The position numbers and the translations under genes were made by a program. The notes under the pieces are model-generated. The model was not told the origin of the DNA. It worked only from the letters and a program-made list of their open reading frames with translations, and made no database searches. A stretch of 64,000 bases of DNA from Prevotella sp. (GTDB lineage Bacteria; Bacteroidota; Bacteroidia; Bacteroidales; Bacteroidaceae): assembly GCA_017467535.1 (NCBI GenBank), contig JAFUST010000055.1, forward strand, positions 1 through 64,000, given 5' to 3'. Positions within the stretch are counted from its first letter, which is position 1; every line of letters begins with the position of its first letter. Of this stretch, positions 16,792 to 26,274 are shown piece after piece.

Positions 16792-16908
16792 TCCCACTCA
16801 GGCCTAGCACAGCCTCTAACAAGTATGGAGGAACGCACTCATAGTGCGTACTCCAAACCTTGTTAGACTTCGCTCGTTATCCTTTCCGAGGTGCTAGTTC
16901 GAGTGGGA
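16792..16908. ncRNA. Highly structured intergenic segment, possible ncRNA, leader or MITE
   Basis: The 430-bp gap upstream of the Sel1 gene contains nested inverted repeats. TCCCACTC (16792) pairs with GAGTGGGA (16901), CTAGCAC (16804) with GTGCTAG (16891), CTAACAAG (16816) with CTTGTTAG (16859), TGGAG with CTCCA, and ACGCAC (16833) with GTGCGT (16844). A side arm, CTCG/CGAG, lies at 16872-16890. Together they form a branched fold of about 117 nt that uses most of its bases. The strand is undetermined. On the minus strand it would lie in the leader of the Sel1 gene. I see nothing else in the gap. Confidence 0.45.
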
Positions 16909-17127
16909 ATTTGAGCAAATATGTATTTGCATTCCTTTCGGATTGCGGGGACAAAAATAGTAATTATTCCCTAAACGACCAAATATTTCAGAAAGAAATT
17001 ATGTGGAAGAAGGAAAATAGTTGTGACTGAAACTTCTGCAAGTCGTTTGTGTTAATGTCAGTTTGTAGGCGATAGACTGGCAGTCCGAAGCGATGTAGCA
17101 ACCTTTTTACGCATGCTTCTTACTTCA

Positions 17128-19083
17128 TTATTCACCTTTAACTGTCGTGACTACATTTGAGATTGTTTGGACGCCGGAAGTGGGTGGCAGCACGCAGAGG
17201 ACATGCTTGTTGCGATCCACCAACAGCAGGTGAGGCTGTGAGGCTTCTCCACGATGTCCCTGCCAGTTTGACAAGAGCAGGCCAAGACCCTCGATATACT
17301 GCATGCCAGACATGAATCGGAGCGGACGATCAGGCAGGTCGTCGTTGGTGAGTTGCCAGACGAGTTGACCCTCTGGCGAATACTCCTCTATGCGTGGATT
17401 CTTGTTGGCATCGGCAATCGATACCAGCGTGTTGCCATTCGCCAGGCGAATGACCGAGTGGGCGCGGCCCGGCGTGCTCACGCTCCACACGGCACGCCCC
17501 TTTGCATCATACTCCACCACCTTTTCGCCCCGATAGTGAGCCACCAGATAATGGCCATTGGGCAACCATCTGGCATTGCGCATGAAAGCCATATCACCGG
17601 CCTTTGCTCCCTTCGGCAGTATGTTGACCGAGCGGACGATGCGTCCCTTGGGCGACACCTGAAGCAGTCGGCCCTTCTCGCATTCGCCAATGAAGGTGTT
17701 TCCGTTAGGCAGCCGCTGACAGGCGAACACATGACAGTCTGATTGGTAGCAGAACGCGGTGTCGCCCTTTTGGTCAAGTTCCAGTGCGCCTTTGCCGGTG
17801 GTGAAGAGCAGATGGCCGTCGGGCAGTAGTTGCAGGTCGTTGGAGAGGGGTGCATCATGCTGCCATGCCACCGCGCCACCATCCAGCCGCAACACCTTGC
17901 CCCCTGTATAGTCTGTCACAAAGACCGTATCGGGGAATCGGAAGCGGAAGTGGTGCTCCACGATGCCAGTGCCGATGATGAACGAGCCGAAGGCTGCATA
18001 GGTGCTGATTTCACGCGGCTGGGAGATGTAAGCCTCGTAACTGCCCTTGATGCCGATGCTGCTGCAGTCGACAAGGTTGTAGCCGCCGTCGCTGTTGCGC
18101 ACCGCCTTGCTGACGATACCCTGATAGGCACGGTCAACGACTGGTTGGAAACTGTCGGCATCGATATACCCCTTGTTGATAGCCGACTGGAGCAGATAGA
18201 TGAACATGCCCGTGCCCGAGGTCTCGTTCCAGTTGCCTGGCGCGGTGGGCTTGTCCACCACTTGGCACCAGAGTCCCGTCTGCCGGTCCTGACTGTCCTT
18301 CAGCCCCTGGCACATGCGGCGCAGGTAGTCGAGCAACTGCTCGCGGCCAGGCTGGTCGGCGGGCAGGTAGTCGAACACATCGGCCAACAGCACCGCACCC
18401 CATCCGAGTCCTTCGCTCCACACTTCGGGCGAATGGCTTTCTTGATCCTTCGCCCATCCGGCCTTGCCCTGCTCTGCCCATCCGTGGAAGAGCAGTCCGT
18501 CATCGCGCCCACAGAGCGCAATGAGTCCCTGAATCTGCTTCACCACCTCGGCAAAGTCCTCAGGATGACCCATTGTCTTGGCATAGCGAGCAAGGAATAT
18601 CTGCCCCATGAACACACCGTCGACCCATAGTTGGGGGATGGAGCGCGAGTGGTAGAAGATGCTGTGCCGATTGCGAGGATAGTCATCAAAGCCTTGCCGG
18701 ATGGTCTCTGCCGCCTTGGCATATCGCTGCTGACCTGTCAGTTCGTACATCAGTAGACAGGCGTAGCCGGGGATGAAGTTGTCAAGCGCGCGAGGCGTGA
18801 AGTTAGGCACATTTCCCTCGGCATCCACATTCTGGTCCACATAGCGTCGCACATAGTTTAGGTAAGTGGAGTCCGCAGTCAGCCGCCAGAGTTTCTCCAT
18901 CGCAAACATCATGTATCCCGCCTGCCACGTGAAGTGATTCTGCTGCGTACCCCATCGGATGACATCAGGGTCGGGGTGGGTCGTTATGAAACTACTTGCC
19001 ACCTCCTCAGAGTATATCCTCGGAGCAGCAACTGCGGTTGTCAGCACAAGGGCTACAAAGAGCGTTGTAACAATTCTTCTCAT
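17128..19083 (-). CDS. GH105-type glycoside hydrolase fused to a C-terminal beta-propeller
   Basis: This 651-residue protein starts at MRRIVTTLFVALVLTTAVAAP, which gives a proper signal peptide; longer in-frame starts would bury it. Residues about 25-370 form an (alpha/alpha)6 barrel with GH88/GH105 marks such as LWVDGVFMGQIFLARY, where the Asp matches the catalytic residue of unsaturated rhamnogalacturonyl hydrolases, and WNETSGTGMFIYLLQ. From about residue 395, repeats such as LLPDGHLLFTT, RLPNGNTFIGE, WLPNGHYLVAHY and RLANGNTLVSI form a propeller of about six blades. It probably removes unsaturated uronic acid from pectin oligosaccharides; the propeller may bind sugar. It stands alone, with no SusC/D nearby. 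Confidence 0.82.
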   Translation of the reverse strand: MRRIVTTLFVALVLTTAVAAPRIYSEEVASSFITTHPDPDVIRWGTQQNHFTWQAGYMMFAMEKLWRLTADSTYLNYVRRYVDQNVDAEGNVPNFTPRALDNFIPGYACLLMYELTGQQRYAKAAETIRQGFDDYPRNRHSIFYHSRSIPQLWVDGVFMGQIFLARYAKTMGHPEDFAEVVKQIQGLIALCGRDDGLLFHGWAEQGKAGWAKDQESHSPEVWSEGLGWGAVLLADVFDYLPADQPGREQLLDYLRRMCQGLKDSQDRQTGLWCQVVDKPTAPGNWNETSGTGMFIYLLQSAINKGYIDADSFQPVVDRAYQGIVSKAVRNSDGGYNLVDCSSIGIKGSYEAYISQPREISTYAAFGSFIIGTGIVEHHFRFRFPDTVFVTDYTGGKVLRLDGGAVAWQHDAPLSNDLQLLPDGHLLFTTGKGALELDQKGDTAFCYQSDCHVFACQRLPNGNTFIGECEKGRLLQVSPKGRIVRSVNILPKGAKAGDMAFMRNARWLPNGHYLVAHYRGEKVVEYDAKGRAVWSVSTPGRAHSVIRLANGNTLVSIADANKNPRIEEYSPEGQLVWQLTNDDLPDRPLRFMSGMQYIEGLGLLLSNWQGHRGEASQPHLLLVDRNKHVLCVLPPTSGVQTISNVVTTVKGE

Positions 19084-19388
19084 CTTCTGTTCCCGTATTA
19101 ATTGCTTTATGGCATCTTTCATAAATAACGATTTTTCCGCCGATTTATTGCGGTCCGAGAAATGTTCAATATCCTTAATGTGGCAAAGTGGCATTGTGGC
19201 AAAGTGGCGGATTGTGCTGCCCGGTGCAGGTCGCTAACAGCGAAACGTAATCTCCGACCCTCGGAAATGACGGCATCGAGCCTCGGAAATGACGTTTCGT
19301 TGCAAGGCTGCGATTTAGTGAGTGCAGAGCCATGCTTGCATGAGTTATGCTGAGCGTGAGCAGGTTCGAATTAGAAGAGTATCTTCAC
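19084..19388. repeat. Intergenic region with short tandem repeats (16-bp and 22-bp period)
   Basis: I find no gene here. GTGGCAAAGTGGC occurs twice, 16 bp apart (19180, 19196). CTCGGAAATGACG occurs at 19260 and 19282, 22 bp apart. An inverted, diverged copy precedes it (CGAAACGTAATCTCCGA, from 19241), so the block can fold back. It lies just upstream of the GH105 gene start. Confidence 0.55.
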
Positions 19389-19892
19389 TCAGTTCTTTAC
19401 GGCTTGGGGTGTCCAGTTCTTAAAGAAACGGAGTACCTTTTCCTGATTGTAACCTTGTCCTTCCTCCAAGAAACTCGAATCCTGAAGGTGAATGATGCTA
19501 CCATTCTCGTCAAGCACCACGAACACGGGGAATCCGAAACGGCCACAGTTGTTCAGCCGCTTCATCAGGGCTGCTGCCTGCTGCAGTTGTTCTGCACCTC
19601 CAGACTTACGAGGATTGTAATTCACATGGGCATAGACGAAGTTGTCATCAATGACCTTGCTGATGGTCGTGTCGTTCGTGATGAAATCAGCGAATCGCAA
19701 GCACCACGGACACCAGTTGCCACCCACCTGACAGATGACGAACTTGCCTTCGGACTTGGCTTTCGCTACAGCCAGATCAATCTGTTCCAGCGGGTTGATA
19801 CTCTCGTCATAGACCTTTTTCAGTCCTGTCTGCGCGTTGGCTGTCAGCGCAACAATGGTGATGAACAGCGCGATAAAAATTCTTTTCTTCAT
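19389..19892 (-). CDS. Secreted thioredoxin-like protein
   Basis: A 167-residue protein with a signal peptide (ending LTANAQ, residue 21) and a thioredoxin fold of the Thioredoxin_7/DUF255-like group. The active site reads GNWCPWC (about residues 57-63), preceded by KFVICQVG. The cis-Pro region is GFPVFVVLDENG. It probably acts in the periplasm as a thiol-disulphide reductase or chaperone-like protein; the substrate is unknown. It is isolated, on the same strand as the GH105 gene but 300 bp upstream, and I see no clear promoter box. The fold is certain; the role is not. Confidence 0.82.
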   Translation of the reverse strand: MKKRIFIALFITIVALTANAQTGLKKVYDESINPLEQIDLAVAKAKSEGKFVICQVGGNWCPWCLRFADFITNDTTISKVIDDNFVYAHVNYNPRKSGGAEQLQQAAALMKRLNNCGRFGFPVFVVLDENGSIIHLQDSSFLEEGQGYNQEKVLRFFKNWTPQAVKN

Positions 19893-20057
19893 ATCACATA
19901 ACCATTGTATCTTATTATAATTGCAGTTCGGGTGGATGGTGGTTTCATTGTGGCTACTTTAATAATCCATCGTCCAGTGTATGCCATTTTGTATTCTCAA
20001 TTTGATAATCTTCTCTAAATTTGTGCACAAAGTTAGCAAAATTCCGCAGATTATGCG

Positions 20058-20065
20058 TATTTTTG
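20058..20065 (+). promoter_or_regulatory. -7 box for the GH5 mannanase gene
   Basis: TATTTTTG fits TAnnTTTG and lies about 90 bp before the chosen start at 20155. A TTAG in the -33 position is weak. Confidence 0.4.
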
Positions 20066-20154
20066 TAATCGTTTTAAGGGAATTTTAGTAGAAATGCAAG
20101 GGAATAGTGGTAGCCATCGTGTTCCTGGTGCCGTTTTTCCTGATAAGAACATTT

Positions 20155-21129
20155 ATGAACATGACGCAGAAAACATTCATCAGTGCTCTTTTGGCCATGT
20201 GCTTTTGCTTTGCACATGCTCAGGGCGTGTTTACTACACGAGAAACTCAGTTGCTTGATGCAACGGGACAGCCGTTCATCATCGTAGGCATGAACAATCC
20301 GCACGCTTGGTTTGGCGAACGGGCTTTCCAGGCACTCGACAACATCGCTGCCACAGGGGCAAACACCGTGCGCATCGTCTGGAACACCCGCGGACAGGCT
20401 GAGGAGTTGGAACGTATCATCCAGCGTTGCATCGCCCTGAAGATGGTGCCGATGGTGGAACTGCACGATGTAACCGGCAATTCGTCGGCTCAGCGGCTTC
20501 TTGACATGACCGGCTATTACTCGCGCGATGACATCAAGGCCGTACTCATGCGCCATCAGCGTTACCTCCTCATCAACATTGCCAATGAGTGGGGCGAGCA
20601 CAGCGTCACCACCCAGCATTGGCTGCAAAGTTATACAGCCGCTGTTGCTGCCATGCGACAGACAGGCTTCACGACAACGCTGGTCATCGATGCACCCGGT
20701 TGGGGACAGAACATACAGCCTATTCTGGAAGGTGGAAACGAACTGATGGCGCGTGATTCGCTGCACAATCTGCTTTTCTCCGTCCACATGTATGGCTCAT
20801 GGAACAATGCTCAGGACATCATCGACAAACTTACAACGGCCAAGGAAAAAGGCCTGCCGATGATAGTCGGCGAGTTCGGCTACAATAGTAACGACGGCCA
20901 GAACAATCTTAAATGCAAGACCGACCATCGCACCATCATGACGACCTGCAAGCAGTTGGGCTATGGTTTCATACCCTGGTCGTGGACAGGTAACAACAAG
21001 GAAAATGCGTGGCTCGACATCGTTGACAGTCGTGACTGGAAGAATCCCACCTGGTGGGGGCGTGAGGTGATCGATGGAGAGTGTGGTATCCGCAAAACTG
21101 CCATTACCGCCAAGGTCTTTGAAGAATAG
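20155..21129 (+). CDS. Secreted GH5 endo-beta-mannanase (GH5_8-like)
   Basis: This 324-residue protein starts at MNMTQKTF, so that a normal signal peptide (ending FAHAQ) is exposed; an ATG two codons on is equally possible. The (beta/alpha)8 barrel shows TGANTVRIVWN, MVELHDVTG, the acid/base Glu in NIANEWG (about residue 145), VHMYGSW and the nucleophile Glu in IVGEFGYNSN (about residue 240). This layout is close to the single-domain GH5_8 mannanases that cleave beta-1,4-mannan internally. No binding module is attached. It is not in a SusC/D locus. The substrate call rests on subfamily resemblance. Confidence 0.85.
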   Translation: MNMTQKTFISALLAMCFCFAHAQGVFTTRETQLLDATGQPFIIVGMNNPHAWFGERAFQALDNIAATGANTVRIVWNTRGQAEELERIIQRCIALKMVPMVELHDVTGNSSAQRLLDMTGYYSRDDIKAVLMRHQRYLLINIANEWGEHSVTTQHWLQSYTAAVAAMRQTGFTTTLVIDAPGWGQNIQPILEGGNELMARDSLHNLLFSVHMYGSWNNAQDIIDKLTTAKEKGLPMIVGEFGYNSNDGQNNLKCKTDHRTIMTTCKQLGYGFIPWSWTGNNKENAWLDIVDSRDWKNPTWWGREVIDGECGIRKTAITAKVFEE

Positions 21130-21187
21130 ATGGATAGGGCTGCGTGATTTTTTCCAGCGCAATTGCTTCTTTCTGATAAATAATTCG

Positions 21188-21195
21188 TAATTTTG
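21188..21195 (+). promoter_or_regulatory. nspC: -7 box of nspC promoter
   Basis: TAATTTTG matches TAnnTTTG. Transcription would begin near 21200, which rules out the in-frame ATG there and favours the start at 21224. Confidence 0.65.
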
Positions 21196-21223
21196 CACGG
21201 TGACAACGAATATCATAAGAACT

Positions 21224-22342
21224 ATGGCTACACCTATTTATATTATAGAGGAGGCACGCCTCCGCAGGAATCTTGAACTGATAGCCGATGTGGCTCGCAG
21301 GGCTGACGTGGAGATCATCCTGGCCTTCAAGGCCTTTGCCTTGTGGAAGACTTTCCCTGTCTTTAGGGAGTATATCAGGAGTACGACGGCCAGCAGCCTG
21401 AGCGAAGCACGACTGGCACTGGAGGAATTCGGGGCCAAGGCCCACACGTTCTCACCAGCCTATACCGCGGATGAGATAGACGAAATGGTGCACTGTTCCA
21501 GTCACCTGACGTTCAACTCGCTGACGCAGTACGAGCGGTGGCATGAGCGGGTGGTTGGCAAGGCGAGCATCGGCTTGCGCGTCAATCCGGAATACTCGGA
21601 GGTGGGCACGGCGCTTTATAACCCCTGTGCTCCAGGCACTCGCTTTGGCGTGACGGCCGACAAGTTGCCGGAGCAGTTGCCTGCTGACCTTGAGGGCTTC
21701 CACTGCCATTGTCACTGCGAGAGTGGGGCAGACGTGCTGGAGCGTACGCTGGTGCACATCGAGGAGAAGTTTGCCCGTTGGTTCCCGCAACTGAAGTGGC
21801 TCAACCTGGGCGGCGGCCACCTGATGACGCGCAAGGACTACGATGTGGAGCGTCTAGTGAAGATACTGAAGGGGTTGCACGAACGCTATCCTTGGTTGAA
21901 GATTATCTTGGAGCCAGGAAGCGCATTTGCCTGGCAGACAGGGCCTTTGGTGAGCCACGTGGTAGACATCGTAGAGGACAAGGGCATCCGCACGGCTATC
22001 CTCGACGTGAGTTTCACCTGCCACATGCCGGACTGTCTGGAGATGCCCTATTTCCCCGATGTGCGGGGGGCGGAGCATGTGGACGAGGAGCGTGGCGAGC
22101 ACGTCTACCGACTGGGCGGTAACAGTTGTCTGAGTGGTGACTTCATGGCAGCTTGGCGCTTTGACCACGAACTGCAGGTGGGCGAGGAGGTGGTCTTCGA
22201 AGATATGATACACTACACGACGGTGAAGACCACCATGTTCAACGGCATAACGCATCCGGCCATCGGCATGTTGCATGCTGACGGCCGGATGGAGGTGCTT
22301 CGTACGTTCGGCTACGAAGACTATCGTGACCGGATGGATTAG
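21224..22342 (+). CDS. nspC: Carboxynorspermidine/carboxyspermidine decarboxylase
   Basis: A 372-residue PLP enzyme of the alanine racemase/ornithine decarboxylase fold. It removes CO2 from carboxy(nor)spermidine in the last step of the alternative spermidine pathway. The PLP lysine lies in LAFKAFALWK near the N-terminus. Other marks are FNSLTQYERW, LRVNPEYSEVG, FHCHCHCESG, LNLGGGH and the phosphate-binding EPGSAFAW. The partner carboxynorspermidine synthase is not in the window. The stop overlaps the stop of the convergent fcl gene by 4 bp. Start chosen from the promoter position. Confidence 0.95.
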   Translation: MATPIYIIEEARLRRNLELIADVARRADVEIILAFKAFALWKTFPVFREYIRSTTASSLSEARLALEEFGAKAHTFSPAYTADEIDEMVHCSSHLTFNSLTQYERWHERVVGKASIGLRVNPEYSEVGTALYNPCAPGTRFGVTADKLPEQLPADLEGFHCHCHCESGADVLERTLVHIEEKFARWFPQLKWLNLGGGHLMTRKDYDVERLVKILKGLHERYPWLKIILEPGSAFAWQTGPLVSHVVDIVEDKGIRTAILDVSFTCHMPDCLEMPYFPDVRGAEHVDEERGEHVYRLGGNSCLSGDFMAAWRFDHELQVGEEVVFEDMIHYTTVKTTMFNGITHPAIGMLHADGRMEVLRTFGYEDYRDRMD

Positions 22343-23508
22343 CGAAGGCTGTCGCGATACCAGTCGAACAGTTTCTTGACGCCGTCTTCTATCTCCACTT
22401 GGTGGGTCCATCCCAGCGAGTGGAGTTTTTCTACGTCGATCAACTTGCGCATCGTGCCGTCGGGCTTCGATGCATCGAACTCGATGGTGCCTTCGAAGCC
22501 TACGGCCTTGGCCACCAGTTCAGAGAGTTGGCGGATAGTGAGTTCCTTGCCCGTTCCCACGTTGATGTGGCAGTTGCGAATCTCGCCCAGCGAGGGGATG
22601 GCACCGCCACGGCCAGCACTATGGTTGCGGTCAACAGCACCATCGGTGGCTGCGCCGTAGTGAACCGACGAATACTTCTCGATGCCGATGATGTCGCTGA
22701 AGTTCACGTTGAGCAGGATGTGGACAGAAGCGTCGGCCATATCCTCGCTCCAGAGGAACTCGCGTAGCGGGGTGCCTGTGCCCCAAAGCACCACGCGATT
22801 GTCGTAGATGCCATACTTACGCAGGATGGTGAGGACGGCGTCACGGTCGGCCGAGCCGTCGATGCCTTCCACGGGACGCTTGTTCAGGTCGATAGCAATC
22901 TTCTGCCAGTCACCGTCGTGGATGAGTTTGGCCAGATAGACCTTGCGCATCATGGCTGGCATGACATGGCTGTTCTCCAGATGGAAGTTGTCGTTGGGGC
23001 CATAGAGGTTGGTAGGCATCACGGCGATGTAGTTGGTGCCATACTGCAGATTGTAGGATTCGCACATCTTCAGGCCTGCAATCTTGGCAATGGCATACTC
23101 CTCGTTGGTGTATTCGAGGGGCGAGGTGAGCAGGCAGTCCTCCTTCATGGGCTGAGGGGCGTTCTTGGGATAGATGCAAGTGCTGCCCAGGAAGAGCAGT
23201 TTCTCCACCCCGTGGGCGTAGGCCTCGCTGATGACGTTGCACTGAATCTTCATGTTCATCATGATGAAGTCGGCCCGATAGAGCGAGTTGGCCATGATGC
23301 CGCCCACAAAGGCGGCTGCCAGCACAACGGCCTCGGGCTGCTCCTCATCGAAGAAATGACGGACGGCCAACTGGTCGGTCAGATCGAGTTCGCTGTGACT
23401 GCGGCCCACGAGGTTGTTGTAGCCGCGCTGCTTCAGGTTGTTCCAGATGGCCGAGCCCACCAGTCCGTGGTGGCCCGCCACGTAGATCTTGCTATTCTTA
23501 TTCATCAA
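22339..23508 (-). CDS. fcl: GDP-L-fucose synthase
   Basis: A 389-residue short-chain dehydrogenase that epimerises and reduces GDP-4-keto-6-deoxymannose to GDP-L-fucose. The NADP-binding start is [13 protein letters not shown], and the catalytic Tyr-Lys pair is in [24 protein letters not shown] and [11 protein letters not shown] are family blocks. It carries an internal stretch (about residues 210-235 and 280-310) longer than E. coli Fcl, as in Bacteroidales homologues. It is the last gene of the operon and overlaps gmd by 11 bp. The product feeds surface glycan and glycoprotein fucosylation. Confidence 0.95.
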   Translation of the reverse strand: MMNKNSKIYVAGHHGLVGSAIWNNLKQRGYNNLVGRSHSELDLTDQLAVRHFFDEEQPEAVVLAAAFVGGIMANSLYRADFIMMNMKIQCNVISEAYAHGVEKLLFLGSTCIYPKNAPQPMKEDCLLTSPLEYTNEEYAIAKIAGLKMCESYNLQYGTNYIAVMPTNLYGPNDNFHLENSHVMPAMMRKVYLAKLIHDGDWQKIAIDLNKRPVEGIDGSADRDAVLTILRKYGIYDNRVVLWGTGTPLREFLWSEDMADASVHILLNVNFSDIIGIEKYSSVHYGAATDGAVDRNHSAGRGGAIPSLGEIRNCHINVGTGKELTIRQLSELVAKAVGFEGTIEFDASKPDGTMRKLIDVEKLHSLGWTHQVEIEDGVKKLFDWYRDSLR

Positions 23509-24580
23509 GTTGTGCTTTGAGGAAGAGTTTCTTGACCTTTTTCATGTCGTGCTGAACCATGATGCGTACCAGTTCGGCGAAGGGTGTCTTGCTGGGGTTC
23601 CAGCCCAGTTGCTGCCTGGCCTTTGTGGGGTTGCCCAGCAACTGCTCTACCTCGGCAGGGCGGAAGTACTTGGGATCGACTTCAACGATGGTCTTGCCTG
23701 TCTGCTTGTCGATGCCTTTCTCGTTGACGCCTTCGCCCTGCCACTCCAGTTCGATGCCAACCTCTCGGAAAGCCAGGGTGCAGAACTCGCGCACCGTGTG
23801 GTATTCGCCGGTGGCGATGACAAAGTCGTCAGGCTGTGGCTGCTGCAGGATGAGCCACATGCACTCCACGTAGTCCTTGGCATAGCCCCAGTCGCGCAGG
23901 GCATTGAGATTGCCCAGATAGAGTTTGTCCTGATAGCCTTGGGCAATGCGGGCGGCAGCCAGCGTGATCTTGCGGGTGACGAAAGTCTCGCCGCGGCGCT
24001 CGCTCTCGTGGTTGAACAAGATGCCGTTGCAGCAGTACATGCCGTAGGACTCGCGGTAGTTCTTCATGATCCAGAAGCCGTAGAGTTTGGCTACGCCATA
24101 GGGGCTGCGGGGATAGAAGGGTGTGGTCTCGCTCTGTGGCACCTCCTGTACAAGTCCGAAGAGTTCGCTGGTGGAGGCCTGATAGATGCGGCAGGTCTTC
24201 TCCAGACCGCAGATGCGCACAGCCTCCAACAGACGGAGCACGCCTACGGCATCGGTCTCTGCCGTATATTCTGGCACGTCGAACGATACCTTGACGTGGC
24301 TCTGTGCGGCCAGGTTGTAGATTTCGTTGGGCCGTATCTCGGCGATGATGCGGATAAGCGACGAAGAGTCGGTCATGTCGCTCCAGTGGAGGTCCACCAG
24401 TCGCTTCTTCTTCATGTCGCGTACCCACTCGTCCAGATAGAGGTGCTCGATGCGCCCCGTGTTGAACGATGATGAACGGCGCATCAGTCCGTGTACTTCG
24501 TAACCTTTCTCGATGAGAAACTCAGCCAGGAACGAACCGTCCTGTCCGGTGATGCCGGTGATCAATGCTATCTTGCTCAT
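23498..24580 (-). CDS. gmd: GDP-mannose 4,6-dehydratase
   Basis: A 360-residue extended SDR enzyme that converts GDP-mannose to GDP-4-keto-6-deoxy-D-mannose. The cofactor loop is [16 protein letters not shown] at the N-terminus. Catalytic marks are STSELFG and the Tyr-Lys pair in [10 protein letters not shown]. Family-typical are [17 protein letters not shown] and [18 protein letters not shown]. It overlaps manC by 4 bp and fcl by 11 bp, which shows tight coupling of three sequential steps. Confidence 0.97.
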   Translation of the reverse strand: MSKIALITGITGQDGSFLAEFLIEKGYEVHGLMRRSSSFNTGRIEHLYLDEWVRDMKKKRLVDLHWSDMTDSSSLIRIIAEIRPNEIYNLAAQSHVKVSFDVPEYTAETDAVGVLRLLEAVRICGLEKTCRIYQASTSELFGLVQEVPQSETTPFYPRSPYGVAKLYGFWIMKNYRESYGMYCCNGILFNHESERRGETFVTRKITLAAARIAQGYQDKLYLGNLNALRDWGYAKDYVECMWLILQQPQPDDFVIATGEYHTVREFCTLAFREVGIELEWQGEGVNEKGIDKQTGKTIVEVDPKYFRPAEVEQLLGNPTKARQQLGWNPSKTPFAELVRIMVQHDMKKVKKLFLKAQLDE

Positions 24581-25644
24581 TTGTCTTCTCCGCTAAATTG
24601 TTTGATGCGCTGCTCTTCCGAGAGTTTGCAGATGAGTAGCGTGTTGTCGTTTTCTGCTACGATGTAGCCGTCGAGACCTTGCACGACGACCTTCTTCTCC
24701 TGACGGGCATGGATGATGCAGTTGTGGGTCTCGAAGAGGCTGATGTTGTCGCCGATGCAGGCGTTGCCGTAGAGGTCGCGCTTGGTCTGCGCCTGCAGTG
24801 AACCCCACGTGCCCAGGTCGCTCCAGCCGAAGTCGGCGGGGCAGACAAAAATCTCCTCGGCCTTCTCCATGATGGCATAGTCAACAGAGATGTTTTCGCA
24901 CTGGGGGAACTTCTCGTTGATGGCATCCTGCTCCTCGGGAGTGCCGTAGACGGGGAGTAGCCCCTCGAAGATCTTGGCCAGTTTGGGCTGGTAGATGCGG
25001 AAGGCGTTGACGATGGTCGACACGTTCCAGATGAAGATGCCGGCATTCCAGAAGTAGTTGTTCTTCTTGATATACTGCTGGGCCGTCTCCAGGTCGGGCT
25101 TCTCGCGGAAGGAGTCCACGCGGAAGATGCCCTTGTTGCGTAGCGAAGAGGCAGAGAGGTCGCCCTGAATGTAGCCGTAGCCTGTCTCAGGACGGGTGGG
25201 CTTCATGCCCAGCGTGACGATGGCATCGCTGTCGGCGGTGAAGTCCATGCACTCGCTGATGACGCGCTGAAACTCCTGCACATTCATCACGATGTGGTCG
25301 CTGGGCGTCACCACGATATTGGCCTTGGGGTCTTTGGCTTTGATGCGCCACGAGACATAAGCAATGCATGGTGCGGTGTTGCGGCGGCAGGGTTCGCACA
25401 GGATGTTCAGAACGGGCATCTCGGGCAGTTGCTGTCTGACGATGTCCATGTATTTCTGGTTAGTCACAACCCAGATGTTCTCCGGGGCTACCAACTTGCC
25501 GAAACGTTCGACCGTGAGTTGGAGCAGCGTTTTGCCCACGCCCAGCACGTCGATGAACTGCTTAGGACACTCGGCGGTGCTCATCGGCCAGAAACGGCTG
25601 CCTACGCCGCCGGCCATGATGACGAGGTGATTGTTTGTTCTCAT
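24577..25644 (-). CDS. manC: Mannose-1-phosphate guanylyltransferase
   Basis: A 355-residue nucleotidyltransferase that forms GDP-mannose from mannose-1-phosphate and GTP. The signature [13 protein letters not shown] is at residues 10-22. [21 protein letters not shown] and [21 protein letters not shown] follow in the family order. The C-terminal phosphomannose isomerase domain of bifunctional enzymes is absent, matching the shorter Bacteroidales form. It starts six bases after dedA and provides the substrate for gmd and fcl. Confidence 0.95.
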   Translation of the reverse strand: MRTNNHLVIMAGGVGSRFWPMSTAECPKQFIDVLGVGKTLLQLTVERFGKLVAPENIWVVTNQKYMDIVRQQLPEMPVLNILCEPCRRNTAPCIAYVSWRIKAKDPKANIVVTPSDHIVMNVQEFQRVISECMDFTADSDAIVTLGMKPTRPETGYGYIQGDLSASSLRNKGIFRVDSFREKPDLETAQQYIKKNNYFWNAGIFIWNVSTIVNAFRIYQPKLAKIFEGLLPVYGTPEEQDAINEKFPQCENISVDYAIMEKAEEIFVCPADFGWSDLGTWGSLQAQTKRDLYGNACIGDNISLFETHNCIIHARQEKKVVVQGLDGYIVAENDNTLLICKLSEEQRIKQFSGEDK

Positions 25645-25650
25645 AACTGT

Positions 25651-26274
25651 TTATGCTTTTTTCTTGAGTTTCGACTTGATGATGAAATAGATGATGACCA
25701 CGGCGACAAGGCCCAGGATGGCTCCGACGATGTAGTGGTTGTACTGCTGGATGGTGCTCTCCAGTTGGTCTTCGGGCACGATGGTGTGCAGATACCAGCC
25801 CAGTGCGGCCAGAATGGTGTGCCACAGGCCAGCACCGATGGTGGTGTAGAGCAGAAACTTCCAGTAGGTCATACGGGCCAGTCCTGCGGGGATGGAAATC
25901 AGATGGCGTATGCCAGGCACCAGTCGGCCAGTCAGGGTGGCCACGATGCCGTGATCGTCAAAGTAGCGCTCGCTCTTCTTCACTTTCTCCTCATTGAGCA
26001 GGCAGAGTTTACCCCAGCGGCTATTGGCGAATTTGTAGATGACGGGCCGCCCCACGTAGAGCGCTACGAAGTAGTTGATGGAGGCACCGATGTCGGCACC
26101 GATGGTGGCAAAAAATACCACGAGCAGCACGTTCAGTTCGCCGGCGGCGGAATGGTAGACCGCAGGTGCCACCACCAGTTCGGAGGGTACGGGTATGACA
26201 GTACTCTCCAACAGCATGAGCAGCAGGATGGTGCCGTAGTTCAGGTTTCCCAGTAGGGTTGAAATCCAACTCAT
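25651..26274 (-). CDS. DedA/VTT-domain membrane protein
   Basis: A 207-residue inner-membrane protein of the DedA (SNARE-associated/VTT) family. Visible marks are the re-entrant helix ESTVIPVPSELVV near residue 23, the conserved GRLVPGIRHLISIPAGLA, and four to five hydrophobic helices. It ends in a basic KSKLKKK tail. Family members are needed for lipid carrier (undecaprenyl-phosphate or phospholipid) flipping and membrane homeostasis. That would fit its place next to sugar-nucleotide genes for surface glycans. It overlaps the TPR gene by 4 bp and precedes manC by 6 bp. Confidence 0.9.
   Translation of the reverse strand: MSWISTLLGNLNYGTILLLMLLESTVIPVPSELVVAPAVYHSAAGELNVLLVVFFATIGADIGASINYFVALYVGRPVIYKFANSRWGKLCLLNEEKVKKSERYFDDHGIVATLTGRLVPGIRHLISIPAGLARMTYWKFLLYTTIGAGLWHTILAALGWYLHTIVPEDQLESTIQQYNHYIVGAILGLVAVVIIYFIIKSKLKKKA

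Noticed and set aside
16792..16908. Integron attC site or retron msr/msd
   Set aside because: CTCTAAC/GTTAGAC loosely recalls attC cores, but the pairing extends well beyond them, and there is no integrase, reverse transcriptase or gene cassette nearby.
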